NCBI GenBank assembly: GCA_003971905.1
Contig: RSEE01000107.1
Location: 149,436-213,435, forward strand
Length of the DNA stretch: 64,000 nucleotides
Source of the DNA: Moniliella sp. 'wahieum'
Lineage: Eukaryota; Basidiomycota; Moniliellomycetes; Moniliellales; Moniliellaceae
Direction: 5' to 3'
Shown: positions 22,299 through 34,089 of the stretch, in pieces
How the letters are laid out: each line of letters opens with the position of its first letter
Position numbering within the stretch: the first letter of the stretch is position 1
Made by a program: the position numbers and the translations under genes
The notes under the pieces: generated by a model
What the model saw: only the letters and a program-made list of their open reading frames with translations
The model's database searches: none
Told to the model about the DNA's origin: nothing

Positions 22299-25200
22299 AT
22301 GAAGACCGTGACGGATTCCGATCCTCTTGATCTCGAAGCTTTATTGCTCAAGATACGGAATTTCAATCGGCAGAGCCTTTCTCGGGTCTTAATCCAGCGA
22401 TGGAAGCATTGATGGATCCGTTCAGATTGGACGGTGACAGTCTCTCGTCTCTCCTTTCAAGCAATGTCGACAAGGACAATTTCGGTTTGGAAGGCTTTCC
22501 TGCCGGCCCCAAACATATCTCTGACCTCGCATTTTCTCCATCGGGCCAGATGGCATTCTCTGACCCCGCCAATCTTCAGTTTAACCATCCATTGTTATCG
22601 GATATGCCAACCTTCGGGGAAGATAATGGAAGCAACAAAAATGCGGAGGTGGGATTGCCCTTGCCCGAAATATTCCCTTCCTTGGCCGGACATGCCTCTG
22701 ATTCAGACGACATGACTTCATTTTTTTCCTCCATCCCGGCCGTGGTGCAACACAACACCCTTCCTCTGGATCCAGCCCGAACCGAGCTGACCACATTTTC
22801 CCTTCCGTTCGTACTGGAAACTCAGGGCTTACCAAGGGAAAATGTCACAAACCTCGTTTCCATCCAAACCGGCGAACTCAAGCCACGCCACAAAACGTAT
22901 CATCAACGTATCCGTCAGTACCACCGTATCCGTTCCCAGCATTGGCTCGGGCGCAAGACCTTGCCTACTGCCCGGCCAATCACAACAGGGGGACAATCTG
23001 CTGCGGGCCCGCGGATGGCTGGTCTGCAAGCAGGGATGTCTCTACAAGATCGCCGGCGTCAACGCCACCTGAAGCAACAGCAACCTGTTTTTCTAGCCCC
23101 GCACTGGTGGGAGCGTCAATCTTATTTGAGCTCTTCCTTCCCTCCGCTGATTCCGGACAAAGGCAAGAAGCGCACTTTATCTATGACAGAGCCAGCACCT
23201 GATCTGTCCGCGCCTCCTACCAAATTTGCACGGAAGGCTACTAGTGCTTGGCAGCTTATCCCCTCCATCCAACACTCGGCTACATCCAAGCCTGCCTTCT
23301 CTTCTTCACCCTGTCTTGACGGATACGCAGGGGAGCTGAAAACAGACATGGGGATGCCTTCTGTCGCTATCACTTCGAACACGGTGGTGTTGCCAAATGT
23401 GGTCAGTCCGCAGGTTGCGATGCCAGCAACCGAGCACATTCACGGTGCTACTTCATCTTTATCAGGGTTTGACGTCCTCACTGCCCTGGCGAAGGTAGCT
23501 GCCCGCCCAAATCCGGAAGTCAACATGGGCCCAGTGGACGAGTCATGTTCATTTACGATTGTGGATGTGGACCTTGAGGACCAGCCTGTGGTGTACTGCT
23601 CTGACGCATTCCTCCAATTGACGGGATACGAGAAGCACGACGTCATTGGTCGAAACTGTCGCTTTCTTCAAGCACCGGCTGGACTTGTACCAAAGGGATC
23701 TCACCGTACGGCTACGGACCCCCAGGCGATTCGACACTTGGCCTCCTTCTTATCCCAGAAGAAAGAGTGTCAGGCGAACTTGATCAATTACCGCAAGGAC
23801 GGCCGCCCTTTCATCAACTTGGTCACCATTGTTCCCATCCGATGGGACGATCTGGATCGCATCAAGTACATGGTAGGGTTTCAAATCGACTTGATTGAAC
23901 AACCTGGATCTATTGTGGAGAAGAGAGCGGACGGATCGTACGTTGTCAACTACTCGTCCCTCACCCCCTTGGCGCTTCCACAAGGTTCCACCAGTATTGG
24001 GCATACAGAGCCGGTTTCGCTGCCCCACTCAAGGAAACATGCACCTTTGGTTCTGACGGATGAGGAACTTGACGCTGAGCGTACTCTAGAGAATGCGTTT
24101 AACGTATCGGATGCCGTGAGAGGTAACATGCAAGATCCACTAGCCCGGGCCCGCCTGATCCGAGAACTCTCCTGACGTGGCGTATGTTTTGTCATTGAAG
24201 GGTACATTCTTTTACGTCTCCCCATCGGTCCAGCACATTCTTGGATTTAAGCCATCGGAACTGATTGGCTGCTCGATTGCCGACTTTATGCATCCGTCGG
24301 ACATTGTGCCGGTATTCCGGGAGCTGAAAGACTCTACCTCGAATGCCGCCATTGCCGCCTCCGCTCAATTGGCTTCACATCGTCGTCGGTGTAGAAAAAG
24401 AGCAGCAGGACCTACGGTCAACCTCATGTTCCGTATGCGGTGCAAGGACAACTCGTACCTCTGGATCGAGTCGGCGGGAAAGCTTGTGATCCAGCAGGGC
24501 AAAGGACGCAAGGTAGTAGTTTCGACCGGTCGTCCCCGACCAGAGTATCACCTTGGAGAGAAGATCGTAACTGAAGCTGCCTTGACCCAGCAGGGTTTCT
24601 GGGCCCGCATTTCGACCGACGGCTTGTTTCTCACTGTTCTCTCCCCCGTAACCCATGTTCTGCATCTTTCTCCATCTGCCTTGATCGGGTATGGCTTCAA
24701 GGACCTTTGTGATCCTCTGGCTGTCCCAGCGCTGATTCGGGCGGTACGCATGCCCACCCCTACCGCGGTTCTTCACACTTTACCTAGCAGCAACAGGGCT
24801 ACATCACTGGTCGTATCGAGCTTTTACCCAAGCGCTCCTCAACCTCCTGATGGCACCCCACTCTCCACTCGGAATGTAAGCGTGTGGGTGCACATCGCCC
24901 GTGCCACCCCCCACCAGTTGGCCAATCTGATTCCCAATGTAACCCTGACCATTGACCCGGGCCCCATCGCCCTGCCTCCCCAAGGCCAGGACGATACATT
25001 TGCCGGACTGGATACGCTGCGCGGATCCAACTGGAGCTACGAACTGCATCGGCTGCAGAATACCAACCGGCATTTGAAGCAAGCCATTCACCTCGCTCGC
25101 TGCAAGCGCGTCGCCTCCCTCGGAACCGACGGATCTTGCGTCGGTCTCTCTCCATCCCCCGACCCAGGTGGACGAGAGGGCAGGACAAACTGCGTCGGCC

Positions 25201-25587
25201 TGACCGACGCAACGGGTACGGTAGGGGACATGTTGAATGACCCACGTGCGCCATATGCGTCCAGATCCAGATCGGTCCTGTCGAACCCGTTGGCTCCGAT
25301 TCGGAACCCGCGCCCGAGCCAGACGCCTTCTTCATCTTGCGACTCAAGTTCCGGGGTCAACTCGGGGGTCAGCTCGGGCTCAGGCTTACTTTCCACCACC
25401 TCGACTGGGGCTACGTTAGCCCACCCGCGTCCAGCAGGCCACTTCGTTCCTGTCGTCGACAATGATGTCATCGGACGAGAGTGGAAAAGACAGCACCAAG
25501 CCAGATGCGGTTGATGGGTCTAGCTCTGCACCGCGCGGGCGAAGCTCGGGTGGGAATCTTCCAACGTCGGAATCGACCACGGCATGA
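22299..25587 (+). CDS. WC-1: White Collar-1 type blue-light photoreceptor (LOV plus two PAS domains)
   Basis: Flavin-binding blue-light receptor that acts with WC-2 to activate light-responsive genes. The start MKTVTDSDPLDLEAF uses the ATG at 22299; one T missing at about 22344 shifts the frame to AQDTEFQSAEPFSGLN. The LOV domain lies at about 23550-23930 DNA: VVYCSDAFLQLTGYEKHDVI, GRNCRFLQ with the flavin-adduct Cys, then NLINYRKDGRPFINLVTIVP. A second PAS domain (GTFFYVSPSVQHILGFKPSE) and a third (GFWARISTDGLFLTVLSPVT) follow, then a short coiled coil (NWSYELHRLQNTNRHLKQA) and a Ser-rich tail. There is no GATA zinc finger, as in basidiomycete WC-1 proteins; DNA binding would come from WC-2. 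Frame changes are needed near 22344, 24170 and 25460, giving the stop at 25587. The 22900-23150 stretch may hold a compensating pair. No intron is seen. Confidence 0.92.
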
Positions 25588-26570
25588 GAGCCCCCCAAGG
25601 TCCGGTTCTTCCCTGGACAACCGTTGGGCTTGAGCATGAGTCAGTCCTCTCTTCCTTGACCCTGGGCTTCGACTATGTCAAGGTTCAACGTCCTATGCCA
25701 ACACAGGAGATGAACATCACTATCATCATAAGAAGGGATCAGACCGAGAGCTCATGCAGCCATAGGTGTATAATCAGGATGCAGGCACTCCCAGAGAGGT
25801 GGAAAGGCCACCTATGGACGCTGCGCAATCGGACGCAGCAGATGAAGGGGTCTATATCAAGATTGGGCGCGATGAGTACAATCAAGTCTCGTAGTACAAG
25901 GGGTATACAATCTCTTGGAGGCCCTACGGTCGACTCACCGTAAATTCGCTTGGATTGGTTAGTGGATCGGATGCGGGGGGGGGGGGTATATAAAGACAAT
26001 GAGTGCCCTCTCGGAGTATATAGCAGAGACAGCTGTAATGAATGTGGCGAGGCTTCTTCTGCACCGCAGCTTAGGCAGTATAGACTTGACGTATCTGAGG
26101 CCTCCAGGGCTTTTATCTGAGACGGTAAAGTGCACTGCCATCCAGAGCTTCAATACTGGACCGGGACGGGCTTCGGCGTGGTTGGAAGGGGACTCTGCGT
26201 CCGGAGATAACAGGAGCGCCCTGTACCCTTGTCCTCTATCCTGCTCTTTATTTCTCTCTCTTTCCTACACGCAGAAACCAGTCAGACGTTACACGTGTGT
26301 TACTCCGGATTTGAACTGCATCCGTTCATGTTAACACGTTCACCTGGCATCAGCCCGGGTGGTTCGGGGAAAAGCCGATTAGAAAGTGGTAGAGCTGTGC
26401 CGGGCTATAGACATCTACTAATATGGGACCGTGACGAACTACAAAGAGGTTATATCCTCCGCGGTGAAGATATGACTTGTCAAAGATCTGTCGATACGGG
26501 TTGATCGACATCGTGTATATCTCGATCCTGTGCGCGCTGCTCCCTGACGCATCGCGTGATATCTGTGCCT

Positions 26571-26598
26571 CTGAGATCTGAGATCTGAGATCTGAGAT
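26571..26598. repeat. (CTGAGAT)4 heptamer array
   Basis: Four perfect units. The core palindrome is AGATCT plus G, the same unit as at 10747. Confidence 0.97.
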
Positions 26599-26814
26599 AC
26601 GAGAAAAGGCGCGCACCAGGGGCTGCAGCTCCGCGGTGGTGGTGGTGTGGACCCACCGAATCATACTGTTCATGTTGTATCGAGGGTTATTGTTAGCGGC
26701 AGTAACCGGTAACTTCCATCAGGTTCTAGCAACCGGTTTTGCCGATACTATATGGCCCGAGCTACGCTCCCTTGGCGTCGCATTAGATTTGTGCCACAAA
26801 CGTACAAATGTCCC

Positions 26815-26838
26815 GTCACGCGTCACGCGTCACGCGTC
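26815..26838. repeat. (GTCACGC)3 heptamer array
   Basis: Three perfect units plus GTC. The core palindrome is ACGCGT plus C. The same unit occurs at 34467-34491. Confidence 0.95.
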
Positions 26839-27622
26839 CATGCACACATGTCACTTGCACACGTCACGTCGCGTGCACCCCGCGCCGGCCACCTTGGCCA
26901 CCCATTGTGCGGGCCCTGTGGGAACCACCGTCCTACGTCACGCGTCAGTACTCAGTACTGTACTCGGTAGTCAGTACGAGCACCTGGACTTTCGACCCCA
27001 CAGCACGCGAGGCAGGTCACCGGTCAGGCCTCAGGCCGGGCCCTACTCCGAGCACACCGGAACCTCATCCGTGCAGGCCCGCCCACGCTCTCTTCTGCCC
27101 CCGTCCGCGTCATCCACACACATGTCCCTATCACCACCATACCTCACTCAGTACTCATCCCACTGTGCCTCACGCCGCACGCAGTGGCTCCGAACGCCCC
27201 ACGTGCAGCTATTACTCGTGGCGCCCACAGCGCCTTCTCTCTGCACCGGGCCATCCTCGTCTTTTTCCGCCTCACGGCTGGAGCCCCCTTCTGCTGCCCC
27301 CCCTGCACACTCACACCCCACGTGGCGCTCGCGCCTGGGTGTGGTATCCTGTTGTTACTGGCGTGGCAATGCCGTGCCAACCCTTGACACAGATGTAAAG
27401 GGTGCCTAGGCCAAGAAAAGTACGGGCAAGAATAACGCTAGCCATAGCAGCAGCTATCCGCTACGAGATCGTAACTAATGTGTTGCGTATCTTCATTTGG
27501 TTCCTTTCCTCTTCACGGTACGTTCTGAACGCTTCTACCCGAACCCACTTGCAGGTGGAGACGCACCACTGGGTAAGTAAGGCCCGTGGGCCCACGTGGG
27601 GTGTCGGCAGTGTCGCCTCATT

Positions 27623-27992
27623 TCACAAGAAGGTTGTCAAACACAACCGGGAGACTATGACCGCAACCCCAACGGCGTGAAGGGCAGGATCCTTCCGATG
27701 CGCATTCCCATCCTCCTTCATCTCTGTCTCGATTTGCTGAATATACAACCAGGTGGAGAAGCTGTCTAACGGACTTTGAAACCAGTGGGGCATTTGACTG
27801 GATGCCATCCCTGAGACTCCGATGCAACTGTCTCGTCGCAGCGCCTGTGATACTAACCCTTCGAACACATATGGTGGCCTGGCACGATATGCAATACCAA
27901 TCTATCCAAACACCAGATCTCCTTGGTTTAATTATAGGATTAGCCATTATTATTGGATAGTTCCCCATTGGCAAGAATAAACGTGTACGCAA
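27623..27992 (-). pseudogene. Unidentified coding-like fragment
   Basis: The minus-strand frames carry protein-like sequence: GNYPIIMANPIIKPRRSGVW then, in another frame, FEGLVSQALRRDSCIGVSGM and SPLDSFSTWLYIQQIETEMK, ending VSRLCLTTFL. Composition is less biased than the surrounding DNA. I do not recognise a family. It could be an exon pair of a lost gene or part of a transposon. Confidence 0.25.
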
Positions 27993-28122
27993 CAGGAGCA
28001 GTCATAGTCCTCGATGTCGACAGTGCCATCGGGAGACATTGATGTCGGGGTACCCGGGGACATCTATGCTATCGTTGGAGACCTATTACCCCTATGGTAT
28101 CACCCACGTCAATGACACCCCC

Positions 28123-28194
28123 GACGTCTAAGGCACTCACGACGTCTAAGGCACTCACGACGTCTAAGGCACCCCCGACGTCTAAGGCATCTTT
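28123..28194. repeat. 18-bp tandem repeat, four copies
   Basis: Units of GACGTCTAAGGCACTCAC: the first two match exactly, the third ends ACCCCC and the fourth ATCTTT. The unit begins with the palindrome GACGTC. The neighbourhood (28000-28470) is also dense in GATGTC/GACATC and GTCATGA words. Confidence 0.95.
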
Positions 28195-29150
28195 GGTAGT
28201 GCTGTCATCGCCGACATATTTGACGTGAACCCTATCATTGATAGGGCGTAACCCTTTGATGTTTTCCCCTTCCCTGATGTCTTTGATACCCTGAGCGAGT
28301 CTCGTATCCATGTCGCCAATGACATCCATTTCGTATCTGACATCATGGACATCACTACCGTCCCCGTCTTCGAGAACAGCTGCGTTATTTACTTGATGTC
28401 TATGACATCAAAGTAAAGGTCCTCAAACTATGACAGTCATGATCGTCATGATAGTCATGGATGTCAGAAAGGGGTCGGTAGTGTAGCTTGAAGCTTGGCT
28501 AGCTTTATGTAGAGCTTAGTACCCACGACGGGCGCCTTTTTTTTAACTCTTGGCGCGTATTACAGTGCCTCAAACAAACCCGGAAATGGGTTTCTCAGCC
28601 GCCGCCTTGTTCAGCCTCGGCGTCTCAGTGCCCAGCCTGAGCGCCCTGAGTCCCGGGTCCTGAGCGCTAAGCGCTGAGGCTGAGACTCCTCAGCGCTCAG
28701 TTTTTGAATTTACCACGACACGGACCATGGTCCGGAGTCTCTCGGGGAACAGCTCGGCAACCGGGAACCAGTATTCACGCTGAAATGACGACCTGTGCCC
28801 GCCCCTAGCGTCAAAAGCCTCTTTAATTAGTACTTAGTGCTCAATTTTCAAGCGTTTTCAAGCTTCCAGCTAGCTAGCTTCAAGCTTCACCTTCAAGCTT
28901 CGCAGCTTCAAGCTTCAAGCTTCACCACAGTATAGTACATGTCATACTTAGTCACCCTGTCACCTGGTCACCACGAGTTCATCCCAAACACGGGGCGCAG
29001 CATTTCGACGAATAGTACTCTCTATCTTTCTTCCCGTCCATGTCCAGTCCCGAGGCCCAGGGCTCTTTCAGTTCCAGATGAGGCCCTGAGACTGATCTGA
29101 GGTAACCGTCACTCTGCCTGCCTGCTCTGCCATGGTAGGTCCAATAGTGG

Positions 29151-29178
29151 CGATAATCGATAATCGATAATCGATAAT
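29151..29178. repeat. (CGATAAT)4 heptamer array
   Basis: Four perfect units. The core palindrome is ATCGAT plus A. Confidence 0.97.
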
Positions 29179-29459
29179 GAGGGATAGTAGTCAATGACCC
29201 GATGATCGATGACCGATGACCTCTTTATGACCGCGCCGTAAGGGAGCCGGTGTGACTTGTCTGTGATATGCGTGGCGGTCCGGTTTGTAGGTGTCGGGTC
29301 TGCTATATCCCCCCCCGCATCTCCGGCTATCTGTTACTGCCACCGCCCCTCATCTGCTCAACCTCTTTATTGTTCTTCTGTTAATCCTGAGAAGACCTCA
29401 TCTGCATCCCTCTCGCCACCACAACCACCTCTGCATGTACCCCGTTCTTGGCAGTGGCC

Positions 29460-32026
29460 ATGTCGGGTACGAGCACAGAACGCACTACCAACCAGAACGC
29501 CAATAACGGCTTTATTTCCACCATCTGTCGTCGCCTCAGCCTCACCGCCAACCTTAAATCCCCCCAACTGTCTGCCGGGATCAGCACCCAGCACCCACAC
29601 AAGGAGTATGGGCGGTGGCGCAACGTGCTTGGAAGTGGGGCGGGGGTACCGTGCGCTTGGTCAAGCGACCGAGGGACAACCTTACGTTTGCCATCAAGGA
29701 GTTCCGTCCTATTCAGCAAGGCGAGTCGGAGCGACACTATGTCAACAAAATCACCGCTGAATTTTGTGTCGGCACAACTTTGGACCATATCAACATCATC
29801 AAGACCACCGACATTTTCCGGTATCAGTCGAGTTACTTTCAGGTGTTTGAGTATGTTCCGTACGACCTGTTTGCTGTGACCATGGCTGGTCGCATGTCCC
29901 GCACCGAGGTCTACTGTATATTTCGCCAGATTGTGGATGGGTGGATTACCTGCACAACCTCGGCTTGGCCCATCGCGATCTCAAATTGGACAACTGCGTC
30001 ATGACGGAGGACAACACGATCAAGATTATTGATTTTGGCACGGCCATTGTCTTCCACAGTCCGGGAAAGAGCAAGGTCGCCGCGGCAGGCGTAGTGGGAT
30101 CCGACCCTTACCTTGCACCCGAAGTGATTACCAGTCCAAAGCAGTACGATCCGCGCCTAGCGGACATTTGGTCACTTGGGGTGATCTTTCTGTGCCTCTA
30201 CCTTCGTCGATTTCCTTGGCGATTGCCGGATCCGAACAAGGACCCATGTTTCCGGCAGTACGTGGACGAACACCCGGAACCTCCCTACCCTCCCCATTCA
30301 AGCTTTGCCGAAATGGTCGCCCAACCCGTATCGAGTCTTTCGTACGCCCTAGCGTCTCGCCCCGAGGCGGCCATTATCCTCGAACCCAAGTCCGGGTGGA
30401 GGGGAATGCTGCCACCAAGTTCAATCCCGACCTTCTTCCAGCGTTTGACCCAGATGTGGGAGCATCCATGATGGAGCAAGGGGGACCAGGGACGAGGGCG
30501 AGCTCGATCAGCAGCCACAGTTCCAGCTCCGAGATGGCGATGAACAACGAGACGCCCAGCACGGCACCGTCTACCGCGCAGAGCAAACGCTCGCTGATAA
30601 CCCTTAAGCACTCACCGTCTAGCTCTGTGCTCCGGTCGGACCGTGACAATCCCACCGTCTCTACTCGTGCTGCGAAGCAGACGGGACGCCCTGATTCTCG
30701 CCCCCTTCCCACCAGTTGCCCTCCTGCGACGAGGAATGCGCATGCGCACCAGTCCGACACTGCTTTGTCCCCGGCTATTTGCCCCGAGACAAGTAGCCAC
30801 GTCGCTGTATTGAAACTGGAGCCGAACCCAAACGAGTTTCTTCGGCTTCCGAACCAGGACATGCCCACTGAAGTAGTCCGGGCCTTGGCTGAGCAATCAG
30901 GTTACGCGCGCTTTGCTCCCCCTCCGTCTCCCGCCTCTCCTCGCGAACCTAGGGGGCCTTTTTCATCGTCTGAAGGCGGGCCTGGCCCATATGAGGTGAT
31001 CCCTACCATCAGCGAGACAGAGTACGAGATGGACGATCCGTTGCACTGTTCTTCTCCTTCCGAATCGTTGTGGACCCACAGGCCCACAACCAAGAGGGAA
31101 GAGGCGCTGTACGTGCCGTCTGAGCGAGCCTCGCAAGGAGTGAGTACGCTCAACCTAAGCCCTGGCTCAGAAACAAGGACCTCAGCGTCGATCATGATTC
31201 CGAGAAACCGGCGCGGCTCTTCGGGTCGGCCCAACACCTCGTCGGTTCACGTACCATCTGATGTACACGGCTGGACCGTGGAGGGAACCGAGCCCTCGCG
31301 CAACGCGGCACTGAATAGCAGGCCAATTGAGGAACTGGCTAGGGCCGGCATGGCTGGTTCGCCTCGGGTCTATCTCCATGGAACTTCGCCCAAGACGAGC
31401 AAGCAACGTGTGTTGTACCCGTCTACTCCGACCTTGGAGGGCAAGCAGCCCATTCGGCAGCACATTGAGCCCATTCCCCGACCCTCGTGGTGCACCACGT
31501 CGACGTCCTCAATGGACGGGGTGAAGACTGTGGGCGCAAGGACCGAAGAGGTGGTCCCCAAGCCCCCGCCGCACGACAGTTTGTTGAGTCTCGCTCCGCT
31601 CGAAGCACGCCCAGCACTGCAACGCATGCTCATGATCAACCCGGCTCGGCGATGCACACTAGGGGATTTGCTCCGTGGTCCGCGGTACGCAGACATTCTT
31701 TCGCCACTTCACCATTTACCTGGGCAGAGAGCAGAAGAGCCACCGGAAGGACTTGTTGGATCATCCACCTTGCCTGGTGCACCTTCGCTCTCCCCGGCGG
31801 GGAGTCCCAAACGCGCTCGATCTGCTCCCAAACTGCGCGGGCTACAAGACCTGGGGAGACCCAATCCGACCCCTGGCTCACCAGCATCACCACCTGCTCC
31901 TCCCTCTTGCTCGAGGGCAATGGAGAGACACCGTGCCACACCCATCACCACCCGATCCGTCCGGAAGTGCCGGACGAACCGCCGAAACGGGGAAAGGCCT
32001 TCCTGCCAGGCCCGTTTACTTCGTAA
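29460..32026 (+). CDS. HAL-type serine/threonine protein kinase (SAT4/HAL5-like) with a large insert
   Basis: Fungal HAL-family kinase; relatives regulate potassium transport and nutrient-permease stability. It starts [20 protein letters not shown]. The kinase domain reads [14 protein letters not shown] (one G missing at a G-run near 29645), FAIKEFRP (ATP Lys), [60 protein letters not shown] (catalytic loop), [12 protein letters not shown] (DFG), [13 protein letters not shown] and [20 protein letters not shown]. After [12 protein letters not shown] comes a Ser/Pro-rich stretch of about 400 residues, then the last kinase helices [20 protein letters not shown]. The C-terminus [14 protein letters not shown]...[12 protein letters not shown] in the third frame matches HAL-kinase tails and stops at 32026. 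Frame changes lie near 29645, 29940, 30350 and 31690. The assignment to the HAL branch is by motif resemblance. Confidence 0.85.
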
Positions 32027-32453
32027 CGTGGCTCTAGGCCGTCGGCCTTCGCCTGACGCCCGTACAACCGCGCAATGATACAAGAACGCGCAAAAGCGAG
32101 TGGCAGGTTGGGACACAGAATAATAGACAGAAAAGGCTGAATATACTGAGCAGAGGAAGGTGCAGTAAGGCTGGGATGGAGCACAATGCCCGTTGGATTT
32201 CCCCGTGTGTTGGTCGACAACACTACCGTTGGATTGCCACAAAAAGCAGGCCCAGTGACTAGTGACACCTCTCAAGCACGTTGTCGCGTTCCATGTTACT
32301 GACTAGAACATTTGGCGCACAAAAGGGGGAGGGGATAGCATGTGATATTGCACAAACACTTTTCGTCTGTCGAGGCTGAGCCACTCTTTGGGAAAGGAGC
32401 CGGGGAGGGGAGGAGGGGCAAAGGAAAGGGCAGTGGTGGGCACAATTTAATAC
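32027..32453. other. Convergent gap between HAL kinase and pyruvate kinase
   Basis: 3' flanks of two converging genes. No gene, and no clear terminator signal was identified. Confidence 0.6.
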
Positions 32454-34089
32454 TTAGTGGGCCGCCTCAAACTCCAGGCCAGACTCGTGGGTGGGAACAG
32501 AGAGGATGCGCATAGAGTTGGTTGCACCCTTGCCCGCGCGCCATCCTTGGAGGGCAACAACGGTCGAGCCCGGCTTGAGAATGCCAAGCTGCATCGCCTG
32601 GGCAAAACCAAACTTGATGCGGTTGTCTACATCTTCCTGCCATTTGCCCACAGCCGGACGCGGCTGGGTGTAGAGGAAAGGGTACGTTCCACGGAACAGG
32701 TGGCACGCGCGAACGGTCTGGGGGTTGCGTGTCAAGACCAAAACGGGGCACCGCGGGCGGTACTTGGCAACGAGGCGGGCAGTGTTACCTGAGCTCGACA
32801 TGAGCAGAATCGCACCAGCGTTCTGTTCCAACGAAGCTGCGACAGCAGCCATGGCCACGGTCTCCTCGGTGGGGTCGGGGTCTGGATCACTTGCCGCATC
32901 TCATTGAAGATGGCAGGATACGCCAATGCCGATTCGGCCAACCGTGCCGTCCGGGCCATGGCGGTAACTGCCTCAACAGGGTACAGTCCCTTGGCCGTCT
33001 CCCCCGACAGCATCACGCAATCAGCACCGTCGAGCACAGCGTTGAACACGTCCGACACTTCGGCCGGGTGGGACGGTTGTTCTTGATCATCGACTCGAGC
33101 ATTTGGGTGGCACAAATGACCGGCTTACCAGCCAAGTTGCACTGGGCGATCATCATTTTCTGTAACAAAGCAACAGCACTGGTAAGCACACTGTACTTAC
33201 TACAACGAGTATAGGGTGTAGTTGAGACGTACCTGGCTCACCGCGACCGCTTCGGCAGGGATTTCAATGCCAAGGTCACCACGGGCGACCATGATGCCAT
33301 CGGTCTCCTTGAGAATCTGAGAAAAGTTCTGTACGCCCTGATGAGACTCGATCTTGGAGATAATCTTGAGGTTGGTTCCATCCGGACCCAGAACCTTGCG
33401 GATGTGCTTGACGTCGTTCGGGGTACGAATAAAGGAAGCAAAAATGTAGTCCAAGTCCTTTGCGACTGCAAAGCGAATGTCCGCTTCGTCCTTGGCCGAC
33501 AGGGCAGGTAGATCAATCTCGGTCATGGGCAGGTTGACACCTTTCTTGTTGCTTAGCACACCCGCGTTCACAGCACGCACTTTGACCTTGGTCGGCGACT
33601 CGATGGCGAGCACTTCGAGGGCAAGAATGCCATCGTCAATGTAAATTTTCTTGCCCACGTCGATCATCTTGGGCAAGTTTTTGTAGTCAATGTAGAGGTA
33701 CTCGGGCTGGACTTTTCCGCAAAGGCGTCGTCCGTCGTGACGTAAAACTCGTGGCCTGCCTCGATGGGCGCATCCTCTCCGTTGACCATCATGCCAGTGC
33801 GCATCTCGGGGCCCTTAGTATCGAGCGCAATCGCTAGCGGGCGGCCAGGATACTGGGCCTCGACGTGGCGGGCATTGTCGATGACCGACTGGAAGTACTC
33901 GTGGGTGCCATGCGACGCATTGAGGCGTACCACGTTCATGCCGGCGTCGCGGAGGGCCCTGAGGGTGGGCACGTTGTTGCTCTTGGGGCCGATGGTGCAG
34001 ACGATGGCCGTCTTGCGATCGTTGGGGTTGGACGCAGCCTCTTCGAGGCTGAGCGGATCGAGGCCGGCGAGCCACTCGATCTGGGTCAT
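32454..34089 (-). CDS. PYK1: Pyruvate kinase
   Basis: Last step of glycolysis: phosphoenolpyruvate and ADP to pyruvate and ATP. I use the start [20 protein letters not shown] (34089); an upstream ATG at 34111 is possible with one base change. Motifs in order: [96 protein letters not shown] (active-site Lys and metal Glu) and [21 protein letters not shown] 73-nt intron (33232-33160, GTACGT to TTACAG) is followed by [20 protein letters not shown] and [20 protein letters not shown]. The C-terminal domain ends [15 protein letters not shown]. Frame changes are needed near 33710, 33080 and 32870. The length, about 520 residues, is normal. Confidence 0.97.

Larger units (their letters stand above)
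25588..29459. other. 3.9 kb repeat-rich gene desert
   Basis: No confident gene. It contains TCTGAGA-type (26571-26598), GTCACGC (26815-26838) and CGATAAT (29151-29178) heptamer arrays, an 18-bp repeat (28123-28194), CTTCAAG-rich sequence (28855-28922), and a palindrome-rich block (28605-28700). The last 200 bp are the kinase leader. An isolated coding-like stretch (27623-27992, minus) is listed separately. Confidence 0.55.

Noticed and set aside
25985-26334. Open frame of 111 residues beginning MSALSEYIAETAVMN next to a TATATAAAG sequence
   Set aside because: The TATA-like sequence is only about 10 bp before the ATG, too close for a promoter of that start, and the protein shows no domain or codon pattern.
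26300-26350. Possible tRNA on the minus strand (AGTTCAAATCC resembles a B box)
   Set aside because: No matching acceptor stem, D arm or anticodon stem can be formed around it.
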